This document shows positions 55,328 to 63,683 of a stretch of 64,000 bases of DNA, in pieces. The stretch comes from Cognatiluteimonas lumbrici. GTDB lineage: Bacteria > Pseudomonadota > Gammaproteobacteria > Xanthomonadales > Xanthomonadaceae. The notes beneath the pieces are model-generated. The model had not been told where the DNA came from. It was given only the letters and a program-made list of their open reading frames with translations, and made no database searches. The number at the start of each line of letters is the position of its first letter. Position 1 is the first letter of the stretch. The DNA is taken from NCBI RefSeq assembly GCF_006476065.1, contig NZ_ML636798.1, positions 1,562,207-1,626,206 on the forward strand. Direction: 5' to 3'. A program made the translations under genes and the position numbers.

Positions 55328-55352
55328 GCGTCGGCCATGTGTTGGCCGACGC
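55328..55352. other. 9-bp stem-loop between the two L,D-transpeptidase genes
   Basis: GCGTCGGCC (55328-55336) pairs perfectly with GGCCGACGC (55344-55352) around a 7-base loop. There is no T tract after it on the minus strand. It lies in the leader of the second L,D-transpeptidase gene, between the two stop/start sites, so it could act as an attenuator or as a 3' end structure. Confidence 0.5.
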
Positions 55353-55374
55353 TCAGGTTCATGCAAAAAAGCCG

Positions 55375-56139
55375 TTAACCGCCGGTGCTGGCGAGGCTCT
55401 CGGCGTGCTCGTCGGGCTCGAGCGCGGAGCGCGCGACGGCGAGCAGTTTCGGCGGCGCCACCGGTCCGGGCGAGAGCACGTCGTCGCCGAACATCGTGTA
55501 GTCGGCGACCACCACCACCTGGCCGTGGTCGGTGGCGTCGAACAGCAGTTTCGCGAACTCGTGCGGCAGGCGGATGCAGCCGTGCGAGGCCGGGTACCCC
55601 GGGTTCTTGCCGGCGTGCAGCGCGATGCCGTCCCAGGTCAGCCGTTGCATGAACGGCATCGGCGCGTCGTCGTACAGCGAGGAATGGTGGACCTTGCGCT
55701 TCTGCAGGATCGGGAACGCGCCGACCGGGGTGTCGTGGCCAGCCTTGCCCGAGCTGATGCTGGCGCGGCCGATGCGCACGTCGCCCCTGTACACATGGAT
55801 CTCCTGCATCGGCAGGCTCACCAGCATCACCACGTCGCCGGCGGGCGAGGCTTCCGGATGCCACTCGAACTCGCCCGGCTTGAGCGGGAGTTCGAAGCGC
55901 TGCGCGCCGTCGGGGGCGTCGGTGCCGGCGCCGTCGTCGGGCACGAGCACCAGCGGTTCGGCCGCGACCGGTTCGACCGTCGCGGGCGACGTTGCCGGCG
56001 GTCCGGCGACCTCGCGATGTTGGCCTTCCGCCGAGGCGACGAACAAGGTGCCGAGCGCCGGGATGGCGGCGGCACATGCAATCGCGAGGGCGGTCCTGTT
56101 GCGGTCGTTCTTGCCGCGCTTTTCGTGTTTGCTGTCCAT
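55375..56139 (-). CDS. L,D-transpeptidase (YkuD domain)
   Basis: A 254-residue protein. The N-terminal basic stretch and hydrophobic segment (about 15-37) form a signal or anchor, and the catalytic YkuD domain (about 100-235) carries ALHAGKNPG and SHGCIRLP with nucleophile Cys188. It could make 3-3 cross-links in peptidoglycan or attach lipoproteins. The start ATG is at 56139. A region of 198 bases upstream separates it from the M61 peptidase and holds a palindromic repeat. Confidence 0.93.
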   Translation of the reverse strand: MDSKHEKRGKNDRNRTALAIACAAAIPALGTLFVASAEGQHREVAGPPATSPATVEPVAAEPLVLVPDDGAGTDAPDGAQRFELPLKPGEFEWHPEASPAGDVVMLVSLPMQEIHVYRGDVRIGRASISSGKAGHDTPVGAFPILQKRKVHHSSLYDDAPMPFMQRLTWDGIALHAGKNPGYPASHGCIRLPHEFAKLLFDATDHGQVVVVADYTMFGDDVLSPGPVAPPKLLAVARSALEPDEHAESLASTGG

Positions 56140-56296
56140 GGACCGGACGCTACGCGAACGCGCATCACGACCCGTTTGAACTCACTGGCGCGCAGGTGAA
56201 TCCGGCGCGCAGGAGAGCGAAAAATTGCGTTCGGATTTCACTGCCGCTGCAGACATCCTTCCGCGCGATTAACGGGAGCGCTACGGGGGCTGAACG

Positions 56297-56341
56297 TGTC
56301 GCGGCGCGAGCGCCGCTCCTACAGGGGGAGCGCCGTCCTAC
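56297..56341. repeat. Palindromic repeat after the M61 peptidase gene
   Basis: GCGGCGCGAGCGCCGCTCCTAC is followed by a shortened second copy GGAGCGCCGTCCTAC. The GTAG of the second copy, on the minus strand, makes the M61 stop codon. It lies in the 198-base gap upstream of the L,D-transpeptidase; I see nothing else in that gap. Confidence 0.8.
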
Positions 56342-58236
56342 AGGGGGGTGAAGATCTTCGCGAGGCGGTCGGGGGTGCCGGGGATGCGTTCCAGGTGCGG
56401 ATAGCGCAGCCCGTCGTGCCAGTGCACCGGCACCGTGCGGTAGCGGTCGAAGGACTTCACCAGCAGTTCGATCGGTTGGTTGCCGCCCTTTGCCGCCTTG
56501 ACCGCATCCTCCAGCACGTCCTTGCCGTAGGCCTGCCCGTTGACCGCGACGATGGTCGCGCCGGTGCCGATGCCGGCATTGAACGCCGGGCTGTCCCAGC
56601 GCACGTCGTTGACCGCGCCGCCCGAGCCCAGCGAGAGCCCCAGCGAGTACACGAAGTCGCCGCCGGAGCCGCCGTTGGCCTTGGCGTAGGCGTTCGGCTC
56701 GTCCTTGTAGACCAGGCGCCAGCCGGCCGCCTCCAGGCCGCCGGTCAGGCCGACCTTGCCGTCGAGGCGCTCGCGCAGGAAACCGGCCCAGTCGTGCGCG
56801 ACGATGCCGTCGAGCGTGGCGACCACGTCCTCGAAGGTGTAGGTGCGCTGCACCTTCCACTCGCCGTCGTTGATGCCGAAGAACGCCCTGGCGAAATCGT
56901 CGAGCGACTTGCGGTCGCTGGTCTTCGCGCGGATCAGCGCGTCCACCTCCAGCCACACCAGCTGGCCGGCGCGGTAGTAGTCCTCGCTCATCTGGTAGTT
57001 GCGGTACGCACGCGGCGCGCGCGCGGCGATGATCGGATCGTTGGTGGTGTCCTGCACGTTGCGCCAGGACAGGCCCGGGCGGTTGTCGGCGTAGGTCGCC
57101 GCGACCAGCGCCAGCGCGTCCAGCGAGGCCTGCTGCGGACGCATGCCACTGCGCGCCGCGAGCACGTTGCCCCAGTACTGGGTCTGGCCCTCGTACACCC
57201 ACAGCAGGCTGTCCTGCATCGGCACGTTGTAGTTCGGGGTCCACAGGTCGGCCGGGCGGCGGTACTTGCCGTTCCAGGAGTGGGTGAACTCGTGCGCCAG
57301 CAGGTCGGTGAAGCCGGCCTTCTCCTTCCAGTCGGTGAAGTAGCCGGTGCCGACCCCGTTCTCGCTGGAGCGCTGGTGCTCCAGGCCGATGCCGCTCATC
57401 TTCCCGGACAGCGAGAACAGGAACTGGTAGTGGTCGTAGTGCTGCGCGCCGAACAGCTTCAGCGCCTGCTCGACCATCTTCCGATGTTGCCGTACCTGCT
57501 CCGGCTTCGCCTCCAGGTACTTCGCCGCGTCCGCGACCACGCCCAGGCGCACCGGGACCTTGCTGCCCTTCGGGGTCAGGTCGATCTGCTTCGCGTGGCG
57601 GCCGGCGAACACCGGCGAATCGGCGAGGATGTCCAGCGGCACGTCCTCGTAGTCCACGGTGTTGCCGCTGCTGCTTTCGACGTGCAGCGCGGTGAACGCG
57701 GTCCAGCCCGCCGGGTAGGTCACGACCGGGTCGAAGGTGACCTGGCTGGCGTAGTGGCCGGCCGGGTACAGCACGGTCGAGATGAACTGCAGGTTGAGCA
57801 TCTCCGGCGTCATCACGATCCGCCCCTGCGAGCGGTCGGTCGGGGTCAGGTAGTCGAACTCCGCGGTGATCTCGGACACGCCCTCGGGCACGGTGACGTG
57901 GAACGCGGCGACCTCGACGGTGTCGCGCGTCCACTCCAGCCGCTGGCCGTTGCCGGTGAACACGATGCCGGCGATCTTGTCGATGTCGCCGCGCGGGGTG
58001 TGCCCGCCCGGGATCCACATCGGGTACAGCAGGGTCAGCTGGCCCCCCTGGAGCTGGCCCGGCTGCACCGGGATGGTCTGCTTCACCCGGAAGATGCGCT
58101 GCGGCAGGTTGGTCGCGTCCACTTCCAGCTTGATCGTGCCCGCGGCGTAGGGCACGTCGCGCGGCGCCGGCACTTCGGCGTGCAGGCTGCCGGCCACGGC
58201 CAGCGCGAGGGCGGCAAGGATCAGGCGACGCGGCAT
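56338..58236 (-). CDS. M61 family metallopeptidase with PDZ domain (glycyl aminopeptidase-like)
   Basis: A 632-residue exported protein. A signal peptide (about 1-20) precedes a beta-rich N-terminal domain, the M61 thermolysin-like catalytic domain with HEFTH (His315, Glu316, His319) and WVYEGQTQYWG (zinc Glu), and a PDZ domain (about 515-605; GLSLGSGGAVNDV, GIGTGATIVAVNG). The ATG at 58236 has GGGGAG six bases before it. Family members remove N-terminal glycine or alanine residues from peptides. The TAG stop lies within the closing part of a palindromic repeat. It is divergent from the MATE gene. Confidence 0.93.
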   Translation of the reverse strand: MPRRLILAALALAVAGSLHAEVPAPRDVPYAAGTIKLEVDATNLPQRIFRVKQTIPVQPGQLQGGQLTLLYPMWIPGGHTPRGDIDKIAGIVFTGNGQRLEWTRDTVEVAAFHVTVPEGVSEITAEFDYLTPTDRSQGRIVMTPEMLNLQFISTVLYPAGHYASQVTFDPVVTYPAGWTAFTALHVESSSGNTVDYEDVPLDILADSPVFAGRHAKQIDLTPKGSKVPVRLGVVADAAKYLEAKPEQVRQHRKMVEQALKLFGAQHYDHYQFLFSLSGKMSGIGLEHQRSSENGVGTGYFTDWKEKAGFTDLLAHEFTHSWNGKYRRPADLWTPNYNVPMQDSLLWVYEGQTQYWGNVLAARSGMRPQQASLDALALVAATYADNRPGLSWRNVQDTTNDPIIAARAPRAYRNYQMSEDYYRAGQLVWLEVDALIRAKTSDRKSLDDFARAFFGINDGEWKVQRTYTFEDVVATLDGIVAHDWAGFLRERLDGKVGLTGGLEAAGWRLVYKDEPNAYAKANGGSGGDFVYSLGLSLGSGGAVNDVRWDSPAFNAGIGTGATIVAVNGQAYGKDVLEDAVKAAKGGNQPIELLVKSFDRYRTVPVHWHDGLRYPHLERIPGTPDRLAKIFTPL

Positions 58237-58342
58237 CGGCAACTCCCCGGTATGTAGGCAACACCCCATCCTAGCGGGCACGCCCGGGCCTGCCCCTGCC
58301 AAAAGACATGGCGGCGACGGGAGTGCCCGTTAAGCTGCGGCG

Positions 58343-59809
58343 ATGAAGCAGCGCGACCTCACCACGGGGCCGATCGCCTCGACCCTGTTCGTGTTCGCGC
58401 TGCCGATCCTCGGCGGCAACGTGCTGCAGTCGCTCAACGGATCGATCAACGCGATGTGGGTCGGCAGCTACCTGGGCGAGGAGGCGCTGGCCGGGATCGC
58501 CAACGCCAACAACATCATGTTCTTCCTGCTCGGCGGGATCTTCGGCTTCGGCATGGCCTCGACCATCCTGGTCGGACAGGCGATGGGGCGGCGCGACCTC
58601 GCCGGCGCGCGCAAGGTGATCGGCAGCGCGGCGACGTTCTTCTTCACCCTGTCGGTGGTGCTGGCGGTCGTCGGCCTGCTGGTATCGCACCGCGTGCTGC
58701 AATGGATGGCGACGCCGCCGGCCGCGCTGCCGCTGGCCGATGCCTACCTGAAGATCATCTTCGCGGCGTTGCCGCTGCTGTACGCGTTCGCGTTCCTGTC
58801 GGCGATCCTGCGCGGCGCCGGCGACACCCGCACGCCGTTCGTGTTCCTGCTGGTGGCGGTGGTGCTGGACATCGCGCTGGTGCCGATCCTGATGCTCGGG
58901 CTCGGGCCGTTCCCGCGCCTGGGCGTGGCCGGCAGCGCGCTGGCCACGCTGCTGGCCAACGCGATCGCGCTGCCGGCGATGCTGTGGTGGCTGTGGCAGC
59001 GCAGGCACCCGCTGTGGATCAGCCGCCACGAGCGCCACCTGTACCGGCCCGACTGGACGATCGTGCGCGCGATGGTGGCCAAGGGCGTGCCCATGGGCCT
59101 GCAGATGGTGCTGATCTCGCTGGCGATGATCGCGATGATCGCGATGGTCAACCAGTACGGCACCCATACCACCGCGGCTTACGGCGCCGCGCTGCAGTTG
59201 TGGACCTACGTGCAGATGCCGGCGATGGCGATCGGCGCGGCATGCTCGTCGATGGCGGCGCAGAACGTCGGCGCGGGGCAGTGGGACCGGGTCGAGGGCA
59301 CCACCCGGCACGGCATCCTGTTCAACTTCCTGCTCACCGGCGCGCTGATCGCGCCGCTGGTCCTGCTCGACCGCACCATGCTGTCGTGGTTCCTGCCCGA
59401 GGCAAGCCCGGCGCTGGAGGCCGCGCGCCACCTCAACCACATCGCGGTGTGGTCGTTCCTGTTCTTCGGCGTCACCTTCGTGGTGGCCGGCGTGGTGCGT
59501 TCGACCGGCGCGGTGGTGCCGCCGCTACTGATCCTCGGCTTCGCGCTGTGGGCGGTGCGGGTGCCGTTCGCGAAGTGGCTGCAGCCGGCGCTGGGCGTGG
59601 ACGCGATCTGGTGGAGCTTCCCGGCCAGCGCATTCGTGTCCATGGTGCTGTCGCTGGCGTACTACCGCTGGGGCCGCTGGCGCGAGGCGCGGATGCTGCC
59701 GAGCGTCCCGGACGAGGTGGCGATCCCGGCCGAGGTGCACGCGCACGTCACCGCGCCGGTCGCCGATCCGGGCGCGCGGGTGGAGGACGGCGACGCGGTG
59801 CGCGGCTAG
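58343..59809 (+). CDS. MATE family multidrug/metabolite efflux transporter
   Basis: A 488-residue inner-membrane protein with 12 hydrophobic helices in two homologous halves. The first, ILGGNVLQSLNGSINAMWVG, and the paired PMGLQMVLISLAMIAMIAMVN in the second half are typical MATE repeats. It exports cationic drugs or metabolites by proton or sodium antiport. The substrate is unknown; sequence alone does not separate NorM from DinF-like groups. Its stop overlaps the stop of the convergent phospholipase D-like gene in a CTAG. Confidence 0.93.
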   Translation: MKQRDLTTGPIASTLFVFALPILGGNVLQSLNGSINAMWVGSYLGEEALAGIANANNIMFFLLGGIFGFGMASTILVGQAMGRRDLAGARKVIGSAATFFFTLSVVLAVVGLLVSHRVLQWMATPPAALPLADAYLKIIFAALPLLYAFAFLSAILRGAGDTRTPFVFLLVAVVLDIALVPILMLGLGPFPRLGVAGSALATLLANAIALPAMLWWLWQRRHPLWISRHERHLYRPDWTIVRAMVAKGVPMGLQMVLISLAMIAMIAMVNQYGTHTTAAYGAALQLWTYVQMPAMAIGAACSSMAAQNVGAGQWDRVEGTTRHGILFNFLLTGALIAPLVLLDRTMLSWFLPEASPALEAARHLNHIAVWSFLFFGVTFVVAGVVRSTGAVVPPLLILGFALWAVRVPFAKWLQPALGVDAIWWSFPASAFVSMVLSLAYYRWGRWREARMLPSVPDEVAIPAEVHAHVTAPVADPGARVEDGDAVRG

Positions 59810-61398
59810 AGCTGCGACTCGATCGGCAAGGCCTGCAGGACGCGGGCGAGGGCGCGGCGGCCGGGGCCGGACTCGGGCTCGGTGTCGAGCACGCGCGGCG
59901 GTGCCGGCGCGCGGTCGAGCCAGCGCACGCGGCCCTGGCGGTCGAGGAACACCCAGTAGCTCTGCTCCGGCGACGCCAGCCGCAGGTATTCGTCGCGCAC
60001 CGCCGCGGCCAGGGCCGGGTCGTCGAACAGCACGCCCATCTCGGTGTTGAGGTTGGCCGAGCGCGGGTCGAGGTTGAACGAGCCGACGAAGCCGCGCGCG
60101 TCGTCTACCACGAAGGCCTTGGTATGCAGGCTGGCGCCGCTGCTGCCGAGCACGCCGGCGATGCCGCCCGCGCCGCGCGCGCGCATCTCGTGGAGCTGCA
60201 CGCCGCCGCGCAGCAGCGGTTCGCGATAGCGGGCATAGCCGCTGTGCACCGCCGGCACGTCGTTGGCCGCCAGCGAGTTGGTGACCACGCCCACCTGCGC
60301 GCCGGCCGCCGCCAGTCCGATGAGGCCCTCGGTGCCCTCCACGCCGGGCACGAAGTAGGGCGAGATCAGCAGCGCCTTGTGGCGGGCGCCGCGCAGGGTG
60401 TCAAGCAGGCGCGTGACCAGCCAGTCCTCGCGGGCGTCGTCGTGCTGCTTCATCGGCGGGTCGGAGACGATCTCCAGCCGGTCGGTCCAGATCGGGCTGA
60501 GCGCCTGGTCGAGGTAGTCGCGCACGTTGGGCGAGGCGGCCACCCGTTGCAGGTAGGGTTGCGCGCGCGCCTGCAGCGCCTCGTCCTCGAACGCCGCGAT
60601 CACCTGGTCGAGGGCGTCCCCGGGCGTGTCGTCGAGGTTGCCGATGGGCACCGCGGCCGCGCTGTTCCAGAACGCGTCGAAGATCTCGCCGGCCTGCGCC
60701 ACCGCCGGGCCGAACAGCAGCAGGTCGAGGTCGCGGAAGTTCACCTCGGCGCCGGCCGAGAAGTACTCCTCGCCGATGTTGCGGCCGCCGATGATCGCGA
60801 CCCGTCCGTCCGCGATCCAGGCCTTGTTGTGCATGCGGTGGTTGATGCTGAAGGCGCGCTGCACCAGCTCGAGCATGCGCCACGCGCCTTCGCGGTTGCG
60901 GAACGGGTTGTACAGGCGCAGCTCGATCAGCGGATGCGCGTCCAGCGCCAGCCACTGCGGGTCCAGGCCCGCGGCATTGAGGTCGTCGAGCAGGATGCGC
61001 ACGCGCACGCCGCGCTCGGCCGCCGCCCAGGCCTCGCGCGCGAGCAGGTGGCCGGTGAGGTCGTCCTTCCAGATGTAGTACTGCAGGTCGAGGCTGCGGC
61101 CGGCCTTCTGCGCGGCCATGGCGCGCGCGGCGAAGGCATCGAGGCCGTCCGCCAGCAGCAGCGCGCCGGTCTGCCCGGGCCGCAGCGCCAGCAGCGGCTC
61201 CAGCTCCCGGTCCAGCGCGGTCTGGCCACGCTCGACCGGCAGCACCCGCGACACCGGGCCGCTGGCGCGCGGCGCCAGGTGCTCGTTGAACAGCAGGCCG
61301 CTGGCGGCAAGCGCCCCGAGCGCCAGGACGGCGGCGGCAAAGGCCCGCGCCAGCCGGCGTCCGGCGGTTTCGGTCTGGGTCGGCCGCGGAGTCCCCAT
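59806..61398 (-). CDS. Phospholipase D-like protein (cardiolipin synthase-type)
   Basis: A 530-residue protein with one N-terminal hydrophobic segment (about 18-40) and two HKD motifs: HNKAWIADG followed by IIGGRN, and HTKAFVVDD followed by GSFNLDPRS. It belongs to the same superfamily as the protein at 47145-49082 but is shorter and not a lipoprotein. It probably makes or remodels cardiolipin, or transfers phosphatidyl groups. It is divergent from the TonB receptor with 56 bases between starts, so the Fur box of that gene could also affect it. Confidence 0.87.
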   Translation of the reverse strand: MGTPRPTQTETAGRRLARAFAAAVLALGALAASGLLFNEHLAPRASGPVSRVLPVERGQTALDRELEPLLALRPGQTGALLLADGLDAFAARAMAAQKAGRSLDLQYYIWKDDLTGHLLAREAWAAAERGVRVRILLDDLNAAGLDPQWLALDAHPLIELRLYNPFRNREGAWRMLELVQRAFSINHRMHNKAWIADGRVAIIGGRNIGEEYFSAGAEVNFRDLDLLLFGPAVAQAGEIFDAFWNSAAAVPIGNLDDTPGDALDQVIAAFEDEALQARAQPYLQRVAASPNVRDYLDQALSPIWTDRLEIVSDPPMKQHDDAREDWLVTRLLDTLRGARHKALLISPYFVPGVEGTEGLIGLAAAGAQVGVVTNSLAANDVPAVHSGYARYREPLLRGGVQLHEMRARGAGGIAGVLGSSGASLHTKAFVVDDARGFVGSFNLDPRSANLNTEMGVLFDDPALAAAVRDEYLRLASPEQSYWVFLDRQGRVRWLDRAPAPPRVLDTEPESGPGRRALARVLQALPIESQL

Positions 61399-61419
61399 GC
61401 CCCCAAGGATGCCGCACTG

Positions 61420-61447
61420 TTGACCCTCGAATGATAATCATTATCAT
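61420..61447 (+). promoter_or_regulatory. Predicted sigma-70 promoter of the TonB receptor gene
   Basis: TTGACC (61420-61425) and TATCAT (61442-61447) form -35 and -10 elements with a 16-base spacer. Transcription should begin six to eight bases after the -10, at about 61454-61455, which is the A of the chosen ATG. The -10 lies inside the Fur box, so Fur binding would block it. Confidence 0.75.
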
Positions 61448-61450
61448 TCG
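61428..61450. promoter_or_regulatory. Fur box (iron-responsive operator)
   Basis: A perfect 23-base palindrome whose core is AATGATAATCATTATCATT (61430-61448). It fits the Fur operator (three GATAAT-type hexamers) at nearly all positions. It covers the -10 element of the adjacent promoter and ends four bases before the receptor ATG, so iron-loaded Fur should repress the TonB receptor strongly. Confidence 0.95.
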
Positions 61451-61454
61451 CACG

Positions 61455-63668
61455 ATGACTTCCCGCCCCCTGACCCTGGCCCTGCTGGCCGCCCTCGCCT
61501 GCCCGGCGTTCACCGCCGCCGCACAAACCCCTCCCACCGACGACACGCGCCAGCTCGACCGCGTGGTCGTGACCGCCACCCGCACCGCGCGCGCGATCGT
61601 GGACGTCCCCAACACCGTGGACGAGATCGACCGCGAGCGCATGGACGAACTGCTGGTCCAGGACCTCAAGGACCTGTTCCGCTACGAGCCAGGCATCACC
61701 GTCACCAACAACTTCGGCCGCTTCGGCATCGGCGACATCCGCATCCGCGGCCTCGGCGGCAACCGCGTGCGCATCCAGACCGACGGCATCGCGGTGTCGG
61801 ACGCGTTCGAGATCGGCGCCTTCTCCAACGCCAACCGCAACTTCGTGGAGCTGGACACGCTCAAGCGCGTCGAGGTGGTGCGCGGCCCGACCAGCTCGAT
61901 GTACGGCTCCGACGCGCTCGGCGGCACGGTGTCGTTCGTGACCAAGGACCCGGCCGACTACCTGGATCCGGGCGAGACCAGCCACTACGCGCTGAAGCTC
62001 GGCTACGACGGCGAATCCGACGGCCGTTTCGGCGGCTTCACCGGCGCCTTCGGCGGCGACCGCTGGTCGGGCCTGCTGGCGCTCGGCTACCGCCAGGGCC
62101 ACGAGCGCGACAACCGCGGCGAGGCCGGCGGCACCGGCAGCGCGCGCACCCGCCCCAACCCGCAGGACAACGACGGCCGCAGCGTGCTCGCCAAGCTGGT
62201 GCACCAGCCGTCCTGGCACCAGCGCTTCAAGCTAACCGTCGAGGGCACCGAGGACCGCGCGGATACCGAACTGCTGACCTCGCTCGGCCTGCAGCCGATG
62301 ACCGGCGCCACCAACGAGCGCGTCGCCGCCCACGACGAGCAGCGTCGCACGCGGGTCTCGTTCTCGCACGAGCTGGACCTGGACGGCGGCCTGGTCGACA
62401 CCATCGACTGGCAGGCCTACGTGCAGGACAGCCGCACCACCCAGTACACGCTCGAGGAGCGCTCGCTGCCGGCGCCCACGCTCAGCGACGTGCGCGAGCG
62501 CTGGTTCCACTTCGACCAGCGCGTGACCGGCCTGCAGGCGAACTTCCGCAAGTCGCTGGGCGGCACCATCACCCACGACCTCGCCTGGGGCCTGGACCTG
62601 GCGCGCACCTCCACCGAGCAGTACCGCGACGGCCTGCGCAGCTTCCCGCTGACCGGCGCGAGCACCCCGAGCATGCCGCCGGACGACTTCCCGGTGCGCG
62701 ACTTCCCGCTCAGCCGCACCACCAACGCGGCCGCGTACCTGCAGGACGAGATCGGCTTCGCCGACGGCAGGTTCCGGCTGGTGCCGGCGGTGCGCGTGGA
62801 CCGCTACGAGCTCGAGCCGCGGATGGACGCGATCTTCGAAGGGGACAACCCCGGGATCGCGATCACCGGGCTCAAGCGCACCAGCGTGTCGCCCAAGCTC
62901 GGCGCGGTGTGGCACTTCGCGCCGCAGTGGTCGCTGTTCGGCGGCTACGCGCGAGGCTTCCGTGCGCCGCCCTACGCCGACGTCAACATCGGCCTGACCA
63001 ACCTGGCCTTCGGCTACACCGCGATCGCCAACCCCGACCTCAAGCCCGAGACCAGCGACGGCTACGAGCTCGGCCTGCGCTACTCCGGGCCGGCCGCGTA
63101 CTTCAGCGTGGCCGCCTACGACAACCGCTACCAGGACTTCATCGAGTCGTTCGTGTTCACCGGCTTCAACGAACAGGGGCTGATGGTGTTCCAGTCGCAG
63201 AACGTGGCCGACGCCCGCATCCACGGTGTCGAGGCCAAGGCCGGCGTGGACCTGGGCAAGCTGGCGACGGCGCTCGACGGCTGGCGCCTGCGCGGCGCCG
63301 CGGCCTGGTCGCGCGGCGAGGATCGCACCGCGGACGCGCCGCTGGAATCGATCGACCCGCCGAGCGCCTCCCTGGGCCTCGCTTACGACGGCGAGCGCTG
63401 GGGCGCGGAACTGGCCGGGCGCTTCGCCGCGCGCAACGACCGGCTCGAGGACCCGGCGCTGTTCCGGGCCCCGGGTTACGGCGTGCTCGACCTGTATGCA
63501 CACTGGCGCCTGGCGCCGGGCGCGCGCCTGAACGTCGGGGTCACCAATCTGGCCGACCGTAAGTACTGGGCCGCCGGCGACATCCCGCTGGGCAGCGGCA
63601 CCGCGTCCATCGACCGCTACACCGCACCGGGGCGCGCGCTGTCCGCCTCGATCACCCTGGACTGGTAA
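61455..63668 (+). CDS. TonB-dependent outer-membrane receptor, heme/hemoglobin-receptor type
   Basis: A 737-residue receptor. The signal peptide (about 1-22) is followed by a TonB-box region (RVVVTATR), a plug domain (IRIRGLGGNRVRIQTDG, VEVVRGPTSSMYGSDALGGTVSF) and a 22-strand barrel with a terminal Trp. FRAPPYADVN and NPDLKPETS resemble the FRAP and NPNL boxes of heme and hemoglobin receptors, so heme is the likely ligand (moderate certainty). I start at ATG 61455; an upstream ATG at 61431 lies inside the Fur box and would add an Ile-rich nonapeptide. Neither has a ribosome site, and the promoter position suggests leaderless mRNA. Confidence 0.92.
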   Translation: MTSRPLTLALLAALACPAFTAAAQTPPTDDTRQLDRVVVTATRTARAIVDVPNTVDEIDRERMDELLVQDLKDLFRYEPGITVTNNFGRFGIGDIRIRGLGGNRVRIQTDGIAVSDAFEIGAFSNANRNFVELDTLKRVEVVRGPTSSMYGSDALGGTVSFVTKDPADYLDPGETSHYALKLGYDGESDGRFGGFTGAFGGDRWSGLLALGYRQGHERDNRGEAGGTGSARTRPNPQDNDGRSVLAKLVHQPSWHQRFKLTVEGTEDRADTELLTSLGLQPMTGATNERVAAHDEQRRTRVSFSHELDLDGGLVDTIDWQAYVQDSRTTQYTLEERSLPAPTLSDVRERWFHFDQRVTGLQANFRKSLGGTITHDLAWGLDLARTSTEQYRDGLRSFPLTGASTPSMPPDDFPVRDFPLSRTTNAAAYLQDEIGFADGRFRLVPAVRVDRYELEPRMDAIFEGDNPGIAITGLKRTSVSPKLGAVWHFAPQWSLFGGYARGFRAPPYADVNIGLTNLAFGYTAIANPDLKPETSDGYELGLRYSGPAAYFSVAAYDNRYQDFIESFVFTGFNEQGLMVFQSQNVADARIHGVEAKAGVDLGKLATALDGWRLRGAAAWSRGEDRTADAPLESIDPPSASLGLAYDGERWGAELAGRFAARNDRLEDPALFRAPGYGVLDLYAHWRLAPGARLNVGVTNLADRKYWAAGDIPLGSGTASIDRYTAPGRALSASITLDW

Positions 63669-63683
63669 CTGGAGATTCCCGAG

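Noticed and set aside
61431-61454. An upstream ATG that would give the TonB receptor an Ile-rich start.
   Set aside because: It lies inside the Fur palindrome, has no ribosome site and precedes a complete signal peptide; the palindrome itself explains the sequence.
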